Shown here: positions 11,401 through 21,752 of the stretch, one piece after another
Layout of the letters: each line of letters opens with the position of its first letter
Numbering within the stretch: position 1 is the first letter of the stretch
From: Amoebophrya sp. AT5.2
Taxonomy: Eukaryota; Sar; Dinophyceae; Syndiniales; Amoebophryaceae
Reading direction: 5' to 3'
NCBI GenBank assembly: GCA_005223375.1
Contig: RXOD01004404.1
Span: forward strand, 1-22,895
Length of the DNA: 22,895 nucleotides
Made by a program: the position numbers and the translations under genes
Notes under the pieces: generated by a model
Database searches by the model: none
Told to the model about the DNA's origin: nothing
What the model saw: the letters and a program-made list of their open reading frames with translations, nothing else

Positions 11401-14400
11401 GTGTTGAAAGTCTCTTCCCTGCTCTGCGTCGACATGCTGAAGGTGTTTTTTCCGGATCAGATCGACTGCCAGATGCCCCGCGAGGAGAGTCGCGATGCTG
11501 GCGAATCTCCCTGTCTCATCTACGATCTCGAGGACGAAGCATTTGCGGCCATGCTCTTCCACGAGCACGAGGATGCGTCTCCGTCTGCAAGCCGAAGAAG
11601 AAATGGCACGACCAGTCGGCAGTTGGGACCAAACCAGGCGATCATCATATACTCGGAGGAGCAGCGATCTGACGTGAGGCGATTCTTCCACTCTAGCGAA
11701 GACGTGCCGAATGTCTTCACGCCGCAGCAAATCAAGGGATTGCAGTTTGAGTCAGTTCTCATCTGGAAGTGGTTCTCCTCCGCGCCGGAGCACAAATGTT
11801 GGTCCCTTCTCCCTTCTGGTCTCGACGCACTTTGCAGCGGTAACAAAGCTGCGGCTGAAGTCGCGCGCGGAAAGATGAGTGAAGCGGATTTGGACGTGTG
11901 GTGCCGCGAGTTGAAGTTGCTCTACGTGAACATCACGCGCCCGCAGCAGAAGCTCTTGTTTTTCGAAGGTGTGTGCAAAAACGAAAAGGTGCGCAACAAC
12001 CTGGACAGCATCCGGAAACTGCTTATCGACGCGCCCCGCAGCGGGCGCCTGACAGCGCGCGGGGAAGTGCCGTCGAAGGATCTTCATGATCCCACCTGCC
12101 AGCATGACTACAACCCGAGGAATAACGAGATGAAGAAAGAGGACCATCTTATATTGATGGGCCGGGGGGGCGGCAGCTCCTCCACGTCCACGTTCAAGAA
12201 CAGCTCCACAACTTCTGCCTCGGCTTCCGAAAAAGAACATCTTCGGCTTAACGAGCGGCACTTGGAGTTCGTGCGTGGCTTTGCACAGTTGTCCGCAACC
12301 GTGGACGAATTCAGTAAAAAGGGGATGGAATTTTTCGAAGGGCATCGCTGGTCCGACGCTGTTGCCATGTTTCATCGCGCCGGAGGAAAACAGGAGCTCA
12401 TCACGTTGTGTCGCGCTCACGAGGAGCAGGAAAACGCTTCAGAGGCTAGAGGACACGATCCTGCTGCGTTCGCAAAGCACTTGAAACAGGCCGCTGCCTT
12501 TTACAAACAAATCCTCATAGGGAATGCGCAAACGCTTCTTGCGAGCAAACTGCAGGCGCAAAAGAAACAGCCTTCGGTGTCACGAACCGCGGAGCGGGAA
12601 GGGGAACAACGCAGCGACTACGTCCGTTTTAGCGAGGACGAGGCGAAGCGGTTGGACTTGGTCAACGATTTCGCCTTACCGGCGTTGACGTGTTTCAAGG
12701 ACGCAGGGTTGCACGAAGAAGTAGCGGTGACGTACAGCACGCTGTTGAACAAGCCACGCGAAGCGGCCGAGAAGTTCGAGGAAGCGGCGCGCGCGCGCGG
12801 CCACACGAAAAAAGAAACTTCTTCCACAACCACTTCAGAGGAGGAGCAGGTCGCCACGTTGCTACATCTTGCGGGACTCGAGTACGTCGAGTGCGCGCTG
12901 CTCACCGAGCAACAGAAGTATGCTGAAGAAGACGAGGAAGAAAATGACGAAGATCCGGAACTAAATGAGGGTGCTGAGGCGGCAAGGGCGAGGAAAGAGA
13001 ATTGGGCGAAGGCACTTTCTCTTCTCTGGGAATGCGACGCAAAGGAAGTATCGAGGACAATGGCCGGCAATGGCAAAGATCAAACGCGGAAAGCTCCTAC
13101 CACTGCTCTCAAGCTGAAAGTTCTGGACACGCTGAAGCATCATGGCGAGAAAATTCCACGCGACTTGAAGATCACCGAAAAGCGGAATACCCATTACCGC
13201 CGAAAGCCTGACGAAGAGTTTCCGGGAGGAAATAAGCTGCTGGCGGCGGATCCGCCGAATTCCGGCGCGGTACTACTTGCCCAATGGCCCGTGGTCGATC
13301 GGGTTGGGAAAATGGTTGCTGTCGAGGTTGAGAAAGAGCTCGAAAGTCTCGGTGAGAAACGTGACGCGAAGAAAAAGGAGCTACTGTCGCGGAAAAAGCA
13401 CCTCGAGGAACAACTCGCTGTAGTACTTCAACTTCTTGGAAATGTTGATAGCAGGTCTGGTGACCGAGCTGATACCTGCTCCTCGCAGAACGAGCCAGCG
13501 CCCGACTCCGAGCAAGGACCGCAGCCAGGTGAGTCCGCAAATGCAGCGTCCTCCTCGAGTGGCGGAAAGAACAAAAAGGGGAAGGCCGCGGCGTCGAAAA
13601 AGAAGCAGGGCGCGAACAAGAAAGCACAGCAGCAGGAGAAGCAAGGCCCATTGGCAGAGAACCGCAAGAAAAAGCTCGCACTGGAAAGAGAACTGAAAGA
13701 AGTGCAGGGCGACTTGGCGAAATTGCCGTCACACGAGGCGCTTCGCCTGCAAGTGTTATCGGTGGCAGAACGGAAGCGAGTGCTTTCTGATCTGGCGCGC
13801 ATTCTCCCGGATCCGGATGATGCTGTCGACTTCTTGGATTTTCACGGCGCTCTTCCGCTCGCGCCGAAGTTCCTCTTTCCGTCGCAGGCGAACCTCCCCA
13901 CTGCAACGACAACGAGTGTGTGTGTGCCGAGCAACCAATTTTCATCCTACGACTTGACGCAGCTGTATCGACTCGCCCGCTATGCTGCGGAGGCCACTGG
14001 GCAGTGGACGGAATCGCACAGATTGCTGGGCCGGCTGGCGGACGCGACTACGACGGACGCGGACGCCAGAGACGCTTTGATCCAGCGTCAGTTGCACCAC
14101 GTGCGCTGCACGGACAAGCTGTTGCCGGCGCGTGCGGGTATTTTTAGCGTGATACCCGAGGATGCGTGGAACTTGCAGCCCTTCCCGAACACACTCGACG
14201 AAATGCGGCGCGCAGTGCGGAAGCGACCGCTGAAGCCGGAGCCAGGCATCTTGATGGCGACGCTGATGCGCGAATTCGTTTCGCACGGCAAATTCGTGCT
14301 CTCGACGCGATCCGTGGGCGAGGTTTTGGAAGATATTCGGCGAACGACTGCAGTTGTTGGCGTTTGCGGTTCTAGCGGTGCTAGTGCAGCCGCAGCCCCC

Positions 14401-16494
14401 TCCACACCGAGGTTGTCGGCCACGAGCGCGTACTTGGTGGGGCAGTACTGGTTCCTCGTCCTGCTTTTCGGCCGTAAAGCTGCAGCTGACTGTCTCGAAA
14501 GGTTCAATTCCTGCGAAGCACATGCAGAGATCTGTCCTCATCTTTTCGAGATCGCAATGGGATGGGCTAGTAGCTCCAGCACAACTGCACCTTCTTCAGC
14601 CGGATACTGCTTTTCCAGCCTCATGCAGACCGAACGGAACAAAATGCTTTCTGCGGACGCCGCGGCAATGCACGAGATGGAGTTTGTGGCGCACCGCTGC
14701 GGCGATTTGGCGGACCGCGTCAGCATGCGGTATCACTGGGATCTTGACTGTGCAGAACCACTCCTCGTCAGTCACCAGCGCTACGTCGAGCACGCACAGA
14801 GTTGCTATCTGACGCTATTTCGGAGAGTGCGGCAGGAACAAGAAGCGCGCTTGCTGCAGACGGGACTCGCTATCCTGTGCTCATGCGCGGCATCGGAGCA
14901 CATGCGAGCGTACCCCGAGAGGCCCACGCAGAGTGGACGACTGTCAGCACAAGAACCCGACCTTGGGACCTGCATCTGGTACCTGGATGAAGTCGATGCC
15001 TTCCTGGAGTTGTTGAAGCACGAAGAACTGCGCTTTCTCCACAACGGATCGGTGCTATTTGAAGGGCATCGCGCTGAAGATCGCCGCATTCATTCCGCGC
15101 TCGGGCGTCTCTCGGGATACATCAGCATCTTCCTGTTTGGATGCGCTGCGGAACTCGAACCCGACAACGAAAAAGAATTTGGTTTTGGATGGCGCATTCG
15201 GAATAAAGAAGACGGAGTACAATATGTTGATGTTCGAAAACTGTTGGAGCGGCAGACAAAGATAATGAAGGCGTTAAACATTCCGGTACTAGAACGATCT
15301 CCGGAGGCCGAGGAGCTGGTCCTGCTTGTTACGTCGGTCCTGTCGACTGCCGCGGGTGTGTTTGATGGCGGGGAAGCTGACGCACTTTCGACAGAGCCAG
15401 TAGCTGCGCAACAAGGCCAATCCGTTGCGGTCAGAGAGATCAAGACGAGTTTGCGCATGATCAAACAACTCCGTGAGGATGTCGACCGAAAGCAGGCCGC
15501 GCATGAAGCTGCCGCGCAAGATTCCGAAGATTTCTTCGGTCATATGTGCCTGGTGAACTACGCAAATGCGCTGGCTTCTCTGCTGAAAACTCGAATGACG
15601 ACGTTGGAGAAGGCAGCAAGGCATGGCGCTGGTGTCTTCGCTTATCTGAGGTCGTTTCTGATGGTCGACATGGTACGTGAGAGCCAAGAAAGAGCGGTGG
15701 AAGTTGGAGCTATCCTCAAGGAAAGCGAAGTGGCCGTCGAAAGGATGCTGCATCAATGTTGTGAGTCGCTTGCTGAGGCTGCATCCACCATGAAATTGCG
15801 GCAGAGCGATGAAAGAGCTCTTGAAAAGGAAGTTCGAGAAAAAGAGCAGGCGATGAAAAAGGAACAAACGAAAGGCGCGAAGGGGTGGAAAAAAGGGAAA
15901 AAGGAAGAAATGAACAGCACGAAGGGGAAAGGGAAGCCGGGTAAAGAAGTTGAGGCGGTTTTCGACGTCGAGAGCAGTGTGGGCGTGGAGGCCGCTGGTA
16001 CAACAGCACCGGATCCAGAGTACGGTGACAAGACTGATGAAACTGTAACTGGCACCGGTCCCGGTAAAGTGGGTACTTCCGACAGCATGAATGACACCAC
16101 GGGAAAAGGCACAACTCCACAAGCGGAAACGGTTCTTGCGGATATGAAAATGCGCCTGACCTCTCTCCGCGAGAGCGTGAAAGATGTGCAGACACATCTC
16201 GATGCGCTGAAAAAGCGAAAACAACACTTTGAGGAGCTGCGCGGTCGAACGCAGCGGTCGTTGGAAAATCTGGACTCGGAGCGAAAGCGAGTGGTACTGT
16301 CCTCCGGAGAAAGAATCAAATTAGTTGGCGCTGATCCGGGGCAAAGGACCACAAAGGCTGCCTTCACAGACGAGTGCGAGTGGTCCGAGGCGCTGCAAAC
16401 GCGCGACACCGAAGACCTCTCGCGCTTGGTCGACGCGGTTGGTCGTCATGCTGCCTCCCAGCAGGCGAGACGTATTGCATGCCTTTCCTCCTAG
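5464..16494 (+). CDS. Giant J-domain / UPF1-like helicase / TRANK1-like helicase fusion protein
   Basis: Three exons (5464-8617, 8818-11184, 11367-16494) give about 3,549 residues if one base missing near 10510 is allowed for. Residues 1-75 form a J domain with HPD at 40-42, the Hsp70-stimulating motif. Residues ~215-1112 form a UPF1/SETX-like superfamily 1 helicase: Walker A GPPGTGKT (479-486), DEAGQ (826-830), GDHLQLP (851-857), QYRM (894-897), VDSFQGSE (1071-1078) and the TRAK box (1109-1112). A second helicase of UvrD/TRANK1 type follows: GRSGSGKT (1459-1466), DESQD (1747-1751), ENFRTH (1845-1850), KGLQFE (1964-1969) and LYVNITR (2026-2032). The remaining ~1,500 residues are partly helical (TPR-like near 2140-2250), with Lys-rich stretches (~2572-2600, ~3335-3370) and a coiled coil (~3427-3485). 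Both ATPase sites look intact, so ATP-driven nucleic-acid or RNP remodelling with Hsp70 recruitment is inferred. The start ATG immediately precedes the J domain. The substrate is unknown. Confidence 0.88.
6765..6823 (+). repeat. In-frame 36-base tandem duplication just before the helicase Q motif
   Basis: The same 23 bases occur at 6765-6787 and 6801-6823, 36 bases apart. The protein therefore carries NEFDEDN twice (residues 435-441 and 447-453), directly ahead of the LNLSQRRAL segment that forms the Q-motif region of the first helicase. Near-identity at the DNA level points to a recent duplication in an acidic linker. Confidence 0.7.
8618..8817 (+). other. Intron 1 of the giant helicase gene (GT-AG, 200 bases)
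   Basis: The donor is AAAG|GTAAGC and the acceptor is TTGTTCAG|GTC after a T-rich tract. Splicing splits a Gly codon after its first base (phase 1). It joins the block ending in TAQKPLLEK to the block beginning GLAGLRDANQDAV, which restores the spacing to the VDSFQGSE motif expected of UPF1-like helicases. Without splicing the frame ends at 8907 and the last two helicase motifs are lost. Confidence 0.92.
10510..10513 (+). other. Apparent -1 frameshift in a G run within the second helicase
   Basis: Family-like sequence runs in one frame up to about FKPERGTDDELGG and resumes in another frame at EITLPKFEKYIWP. The switch falls in a GC-rich stretch containing GGG, CGGGGC and similar runs. One extra G in the run 10510-10513 would join the frames and makes the total coding length exactly 3,550 codons. 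No GT lies in the roughly 60 bases of the switch zone, so a canonical intron is excluded. The exact base affected is uncertain. A homopolymer error in the assembly is the simplest reading; a true mutation or programmed shift is possible. Confidence 0.75.
11185..11366 (+). other. Intron 2 of the giant helicase gene (GT-AG, 182 bases)
   Basis: The donor is CCACG|GTAATA and the acceptor is ATCTGAG|GTAC. Splicing splits an Arg codon after its second base (phase 2) and produces KPRYLTENFRTH, which matches the NYRTH-type motif IV of UvrD/TRANK1-like helicases. The intron contains several stops in the upstream frame, including one immediately after the donor, and is AT-rich compared with the exons. 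Confidence 0.92.
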
Positions 16495-16541
16495 GTAGGC
16501 TTTTATTGGAGATGAAGAAAAAATGGAGATACAACTTAAAA

Positions 16542-16547
16542 AATAAA
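16542..16547 (+). terminator. Putative polyadenylation signal AATAAA for the giant gene
   Basis: AATAAA lies 48 bases after the giant gene's TAG stop, inside an A-rich stretch. Position and sequence fit a eukaryotic poly(A) signal. Many protists do not use this hexamer, so the call is tentative. Confidence 0.4.
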
Positions 16548-16777
16548 AGAACAAGAAGTTGAAGTAAAAGAAAAACGTGCTAAAGTGTAAGTTTTAAATT
16601 CATCTTCAGTGCCACCCACACAAGTGTAGAATTTTCAATCCATTTATTATGATTTTGGCACAGGAGCCTGTTATATTTTGCCATGCTACAACGAACATCA
16701 TGTTCATGACTCCGAATTGCGGAGGCACCGCATTCATTGTTCGCTCATCTATTCATGGAGATACTATGATCTAGCAG

Positions 16778-16794
16778 CTACTACTACTACTACT
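16778..16794. repeat. CTA trinucleotide microsatellite
   Basis: Five CTA units plus a partial sixth, in non-coding DNA. A related AGT/GTA-type run occurs at about 17697-17711. These are simple repeats with no sign of function. Confidence 0.6.
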
Positions 16795-17747
16795 GCCACG
16801 CCTAGCACTAGTTCGTATCGCCGCGTGTCCTGGAATTGTTCGGCCTTCTCATCCTTCTGATCAGACGCGATTTTGCGGAGTTTCAGATTGAGTAGTTGGC
16901 ATGGCTGTGGGACTCGTGTGCGTCTATTGCGCATGCGTCGCTCTCTGCTAGTCTCTTCCGATAATGCACCTTTTCCTGTCGACTTTCGGATGGAACGGCA
17001 GGCGTTGACGATGACGCTTGTGCTTGTTGAGTCAGTCTGCTACAACAGTTTAGCTCTGGACTTGCCTGCCAATGCCTCTCTCATCCCTAAACTTACTACC
17101 GAGGCATTTAAGCAAACTCATCCTTTTATCCAAAGACATAATCAGAGTAGTAATCACAGCTGCCTTGTCACGCCACTCATCCTCATTCGAAACTACCGAG
17201 GCATGACATGCGCATCTCATCCACATTGATTGATGTCAGACGGTGCGAGCCGAGCGCACCTAGAGAAAGTAGGGACGGTACTCATACTCATAGTTATTGT
17301 CATATACAAAACGTAAAACAAGCATAAAGATAAAACATCTCCACTATCACTAAAATGACACAGGTTTGAGCTCCCCACTCCATTGATTCGAAACATCATC
17401 CCGATTCGGTTTGAAGATCGGGCTTCGGGAACCCTGACGCGTTACTTTTACGAGAAGAAATCTCATTGTCATTGTCATTGAGCCAAGGTTGACACACACT
17501 GAGGCGGGGGCAGCAGCTGCACGGACCGGACGGCGATTGAAGATGTTTGGGAGCGCCGAAGGTGTGTTTTGGTTCTCGCTCTTCTGGTACTCCTGGCAAG
17601 TACGAACAAGGTGCAAGGATGCGGCAACTGCTTGTCTCGCACTTTTGTGAAGTTCCTGTTGAGTTTTCTTCATCGTGCTGCAGCTGCCTTGCAGGTGAAG
17701 TAGTAGTAGTAACGCCCGGATTTTATTTTTTATCTCGTGATTCTGTT

Positions 17748-17764
17748 GAATCTGATTCAGATTC
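17748..17764. repeat. 17-base near-perfect palindrome in spacer
   Basis: The two 8-base arms GAATCTGA and TCAGATTC flank a single T. It lies about 270 bases upstream of the SM protein start codon. It could be a dimeric factor binding site or a chance palindrome; nothing in the sequence decides between them. Confidence 0.4.
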
Positions 17765-18030
17765 TTTAGAGCTAGTAAGACCTATCTAAGATTGCTCCTG
17801 ACCTGAGTAAGAGTACGCAAGTAGTACTACTAGCAAGTCAAGAAGAACAAGAAAATGAACGACGGAAGCGGGATACGGAATGCGAAAGCGAATATGGCAG
17901 TCACATTAGCAGCTTTTGATTTGAGCATTCCCACTCCATAACTGCTCTGCCCTTGCGCTTCCGCTCCTACACGTACACCTGTTCTACTTGCTTGAAGCAG
18001 CATTTCCACTTTGCGCCGCAGAGCAAAATA

Positions 18031-20879
18031 ATGGCCGTGATGCCTGATTTGAAGGAGCTTTGCCGGGCTCTCTTCCAGGAGTTGCTCTCGTCCCACCTGA
18101 ATGAGTCCAAATCCGTCGTGATTTGCGACCAGTGCGCGCTGCGGGTGTTGAACAGTGTGTGTCGCCTTTCCGACCTGTACGAGCTTGGTGTCACCGCGGT
18201 GGAAGCCCTGGAGCGGCCAAACCGTGAGCAGATACCGTCACTGCACGCCCTCTACCTGCTCGATCCCACGGATCCAGACGCGGTGAAGCGAATCAAGGAG
18301 GTACGCGATTTTTACTGGTGCGCTACTTCATCAGGATCATGTTGCTATCGCAGAATCGATCTGTTGTATCTGAGAGAAAAAAACTCGTACTCGACAGAAA
18401 TTGAAATTTTGACCAGGATTTCTCTGGCGGTCGGGTGCAGCACGAGGATGTGCACCTGGTGTTCACGCAGCCCTGTCCCCCCGATGTTCTATCAAGCCAC
18501 TTCTCGTCCGACAAAGACCTTGCGCCGCACATCCGCAGCGTGCGCGAAATACCCTTCGGCCAGTTCGTCGTGCTGCGCCGGAACGTGTTTCACCTGGATC
18601 TTTCGGGAGGACTGCGCAATCCGCAGCTGCTCGGCGGCGAGGACCACATCACATCGACCCATGTAAATGCCGAACAGAATGTAAGTCTGAGTGGTGGCGC
18701 CGAAATCGGAGGCACGACCTCCGGCGCGGGCGGCGAAGCCGCGTATCGCGCGCAGCCGTCGGAGCGTTCGCTTTCACTCCTTCCGGGGGTGTCGCAGTTT
18801 TACCCGCGCTTTCCCAGTTCCTGGCGCTTCCCCGACACGGTGACCGGTCTGGCGAGCGTCGTGAGCCTGATCCAGACGCTGCGCATGACAAGGGCGAGAA
18901 AAGAACACGGAGGACCGCGACACAGAAGAAGTCGTGGTGGAGGTGGCGGAACGTCTTCTTCTGTCAACAGCGAGATCCTCGTGCGGTACCAGGCTGATTC
19001 CGTTGACCAGATGTGCGAGTACGTCGCACGAAGACTGATCCGGGACATCAACCAGCGTAGCAGGAGTTCAGCCTCCGACCACTTCGGCGGAGGAGCGTCA
19101 GGACCTGGCTCCCCCGCAGCAGCAAACAGCCCTTTCTACCCGACCAGCGACTTTTCCGACGTTGGAGCTCCTGCCAGCGGCGGTTCCAATGCTAATCCCC
19201 CTCCAATCGAGTGCATTATTCTGGAGCGCGGCTACGACCTTTCCGCGTGCTTTGTGCATGAGTACACGTACGAGGCGCTCGTGTACGACGTGCTTGACGA
19301 TACTGGCGGCGGCGTGGCGATCAACTCCGCCTCCACTGCGGTCGTCCACATGATGAACAAAATTACGCCCTCGAGGTATAACCTGAATGTCGAAACCGGG
19401 GTGATGCAGAATGCCCACGTGCTGAACGACGACCTGTGGCAGGAGCTGCGGCACCATCACTTCGTCGACGCCCAGTCCCATGTGTTCTCCGAGGCGGGCA
19501 AGCTCTCCGAGCAGTTTTCGGGGTTGTCGCAGCTGGAGTCGGCAAAGAATCAGACCCGCGGGAATCAGAACCCGAGCCAGAGCTTCTCGACGGAGCTGCT
19601 CGCGCAGATGGTGCGGGAGCGGCCGCAGTACCAGGAGCTGTTGCGCAAATACCACTTCCACGTGGACCTCTTCGAGAAGGCGGCCGCGCAGCTGAACGTG
19701 GACCGCCTGCTGAACACGTACGGAGCGAGCGGGGGAGCTCCTCCGGGGGGGCAAGATATTGGCGAGCTCTGCGTGTTCGAGCAGGACTTAGCGACCGGAG
19801 TGGACCGCGAGGGCCGCGAAATGAAGCCGGTGCGGTACGTGTCGCTGTTGACGCAGGTGTTCCACCAGCTGGGGGGCGTGGTGCCGACGGAGGTGAAGCT
19901 GCGGCTGCTCTTGCTCTACTTCTCCTGCATCCTGAACGTACCGGACAGCAGCCGACGGCAACTGCTGGAGGCCGCGCGCCTCAGCGACGACGAGGAACGA
20001 GTGATACTCAACATGCTGGAAATGCTGCCGGCTAACCCTTCGGGTGGACGAGGAGGTGTCGGGGGTTCTTCTGGCGGAGCTAACAGTGGAGCAGCAGCTG
20101 GCGTGATGGGCATGAGTGGCGCGGCTGCGGGCGGCGGCGGCTCGTCGTTCATGTCGCGGGCGATGATGAGTGGCGGGAGCGCGGGTAGTAAAAGCGCAAC
20201 GCCGGCGCATCGGTCGACGGCGAAAGAACTGAAAAAGTACAAGCAGATCGCGAAAACGGCGAGGTTCGACATGACGAGGTTTGTGCCGAAGGTGAAGGAG
20301 TGCTGTGAGTGCGTGTTGACGAACGGCAACACGGAGAGTTGTGGGCTGGTAACAATATCGTCTTCGTCTAGCGGGGGTGGGGGTGGACGGATGAATTTAG
20401 ACAACCCGTTTGGCGGGGGCGGAGGCAGTGGGCCGAAAAGCAACAGCAAGGCGAACACCGCTTTCGCGACGGCAGCCGCGCTCGACCAAGTGGACCTGAC
20501 AACGTGGGAAAACAACGCGGCTGCAGGGACGCAGCCAGCCAATGTGGGAGGACAGGTAGCGGCCCAAACTGCAACCACGAGCGCCGCTACAACATCGACC
20601 ACAACGCGTAAACGCAGTCGTGACGTCATCGTCTTTTTCATAGGCGGCGTTTGCCTGAACGAGATCCGAGAGCTTGAGTTGCTGGAGGAGAAGCATAACG
20701 TGAATCTCTACATCGGTGGATCGCAAATCTTGACACCAAAGAAAATGCTTGCCTTTCTCGCAGAAATTAACAGCAATAGTGGAAGCGACACTCATGCTGG
20801 CCCCGGCCGTGGACCCTCAAAAACTAGCACCCGCTACGATCAATACGGCACAAATACGTTCGGACAGAGCTACGTATAG
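18031..20879 (+). CDS. Sec1/Munc18-family (SM) protein, syntaxin-binding vesicle fusion factor
   Basis: Two exons (18031-18300 and 18417-20879) give about 910 residues, against roughly 600 for the family. SM proteins clasp SNARE bundles and promote membrane fusion. The N-terminal block has the family pattern (VVICDQCALRVLNSVCRLSDL, then LHALYLLDP). The rejoined KEDFSGG and HLVFTQPCPPDVL follow. ILERGYDLSACFVHEYTYEAL (~359-379) matches the conserved Asp-arginine/His-Glu-Thr-Tyr block, LWQELRHHHF is near 430, LPQYQE-like sequence near 490, and VIVFFIGGVCLNEIRELE near 827-845. The extra length comes from Gly/Ser-rich inserts at about 175-210, 249-277, 303-353, 630-690 and 737-820. The ATG at 18031 has A at -3 and G at +4 and fits the family N terminus; a second ATG follows at 18040. 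The C-terminal block resembles Sec1/Munc18 more than Vps45, Sly1 or Vps33, but the subfamily is not certain. Confidence 0.9.
18301..18416 (+). other. Intron of the SM protein gene (GT-AG, 116 bases)
   Basis: The donor is AAGGAG|GTACGC and the acceptor is TTTTGACCAG|GATTTC. It is phase 0. Splicing yields VKRIKEDFSGG, recreating the DF residues that SM proteins show before the block leading into the FTD/FTQ strand. The unspliced frame continues for a while and then loses the family pattern. Confidence 0.9.
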
Positions 20880-21752
20880 CCGTAATATCAACAACAGCCG
20901 CACAGGCAAATGCAAATGCAGCAAAAAATAGAAAGAGGCGAAGTAATATTCGCATCGACATGATCTTCGTCGTGATCGTCGCCACCCCACTGTGTTAGCC
21001 GGCGGCCGGCGCTCTCCTGGATCTGGTATCTATAGCGGAGTCCTTCGTGCTTGTTCGCACATTTGGATTTTGCATCTAGTTAGAATCTCACTGGCCAGCA
21101 AAGAAAGGCGAACACGAACAAGGCGCTGGAACCAGGCCAAGGGCATCAACAATGGCAATCGAGTCGGTTTGTGATTGTGGGCGTGAAGTGGATCATGTGG
21201 GGAACACCGGTATCAATTGTATTGTCATAATGGAGCAGGTTCAGGGGCCGTGTCTGAGGTGGTGGGCAATTTGTGCAAAGGGAAAACGTAATTTGACCGG
21301 GAACGAAGACCATCTTGATCATCAATTTGCCCGCGAACTCATCTGAGGGACGGGACGAACACACGACACACACAGACACACACACTGCCGTGTAACCGGC
21401 TGATGCTGAATGTTACTTCTTTCTTGCGCTCCCCGCACAACTCACTAGCCCTAGCTACGGTCGCAAACAATGGCAACGCCATCAACGCAGAGTGAGTGCT
21501 CACTATCGTACACAAACACATAATCATTCATGGATGGTGAAGATGGCACCAAGGGTCGCAGTTTCCAGTTTATTATTTCACGCTCGTGCGGGCATGAACA
21601 TCATGATGAGCAGTAAAAACAAAAAAAGTGGTTCGCGGCCTGCCGTTCGCGCTCCGCCGGCGACGTTTCGAGCCTCCTTTGCGGCTTGCTCAGACGACCA
21701 CTAGCCGAACGCCATCTCTTCTTACCCGGACCAGCACGTCCACCAGGCTACG
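20880..21752. other. Intergenic spacer upstream of the small charged protein gene
   Basis: About 870 bases with no supportable gene. It holds the 3' region of the SM gene (an A-rich stretch shortly after its stop, but no exact AATAAA), a CA-rich tract, and then the presumed promoter and leader of the next gene. Several upstream ATGs occur, for example near 21594-21613, opening a short frame that ends at 21704; it could be an upstream ORF but its composition is not informative. Confidence 0.45.
21359..21386. repeat. CA-rich microsatellite
   Basis: An interrupted run of AC/CA dinucleotides with occasional G, in non-coding DNA. The structure is a simple repeat. Confidence 0.55.

Larger units (their letters stand above)
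16495..18030. other. Intergenic spacer between the giant helicase and SM protein genes
   Basis: About 1.5 kb without a supportable gene. The first ~200 bases are AT-rich and look like a 3' untranslated region. Further on there are CTA microsatellite units, a near-perfect palindrome near 17748 and scattered short open frames (the longest, 16873-17229, has no ATG at its start and no protein-like pattern). The last few hundred bases presumably hold the promoter and leader of the SM protein gene, but no TATA box or other element can be assigned with confidence. Confidence 0.5.

Noticed and set aside
13172..13945. 257-codon open frame on the - strand
   Set aside because: It is antisense to the Lys-rich tail of the giant gene and is a composition shadow.
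14503..14520. tRNA T-loop-like sequence GGTTCAATTCC
   Set aside because: It sits in a continuous coding exon and no acceptor or anticodon stem can be formed around it.
15289..16227. 312-codon open frame on the - strand
   Set aside because: It lies wholly opposite the third exon of the giant gene, has Phe/Arg/Ser-rich shadow composition and shows no recognisable motif.
16873..17229. 118-codon + strand frame in the spacer
   Set aside because: It does not begin with ATG, and its composition and lack of ordered pattern match random intergenic sequence.
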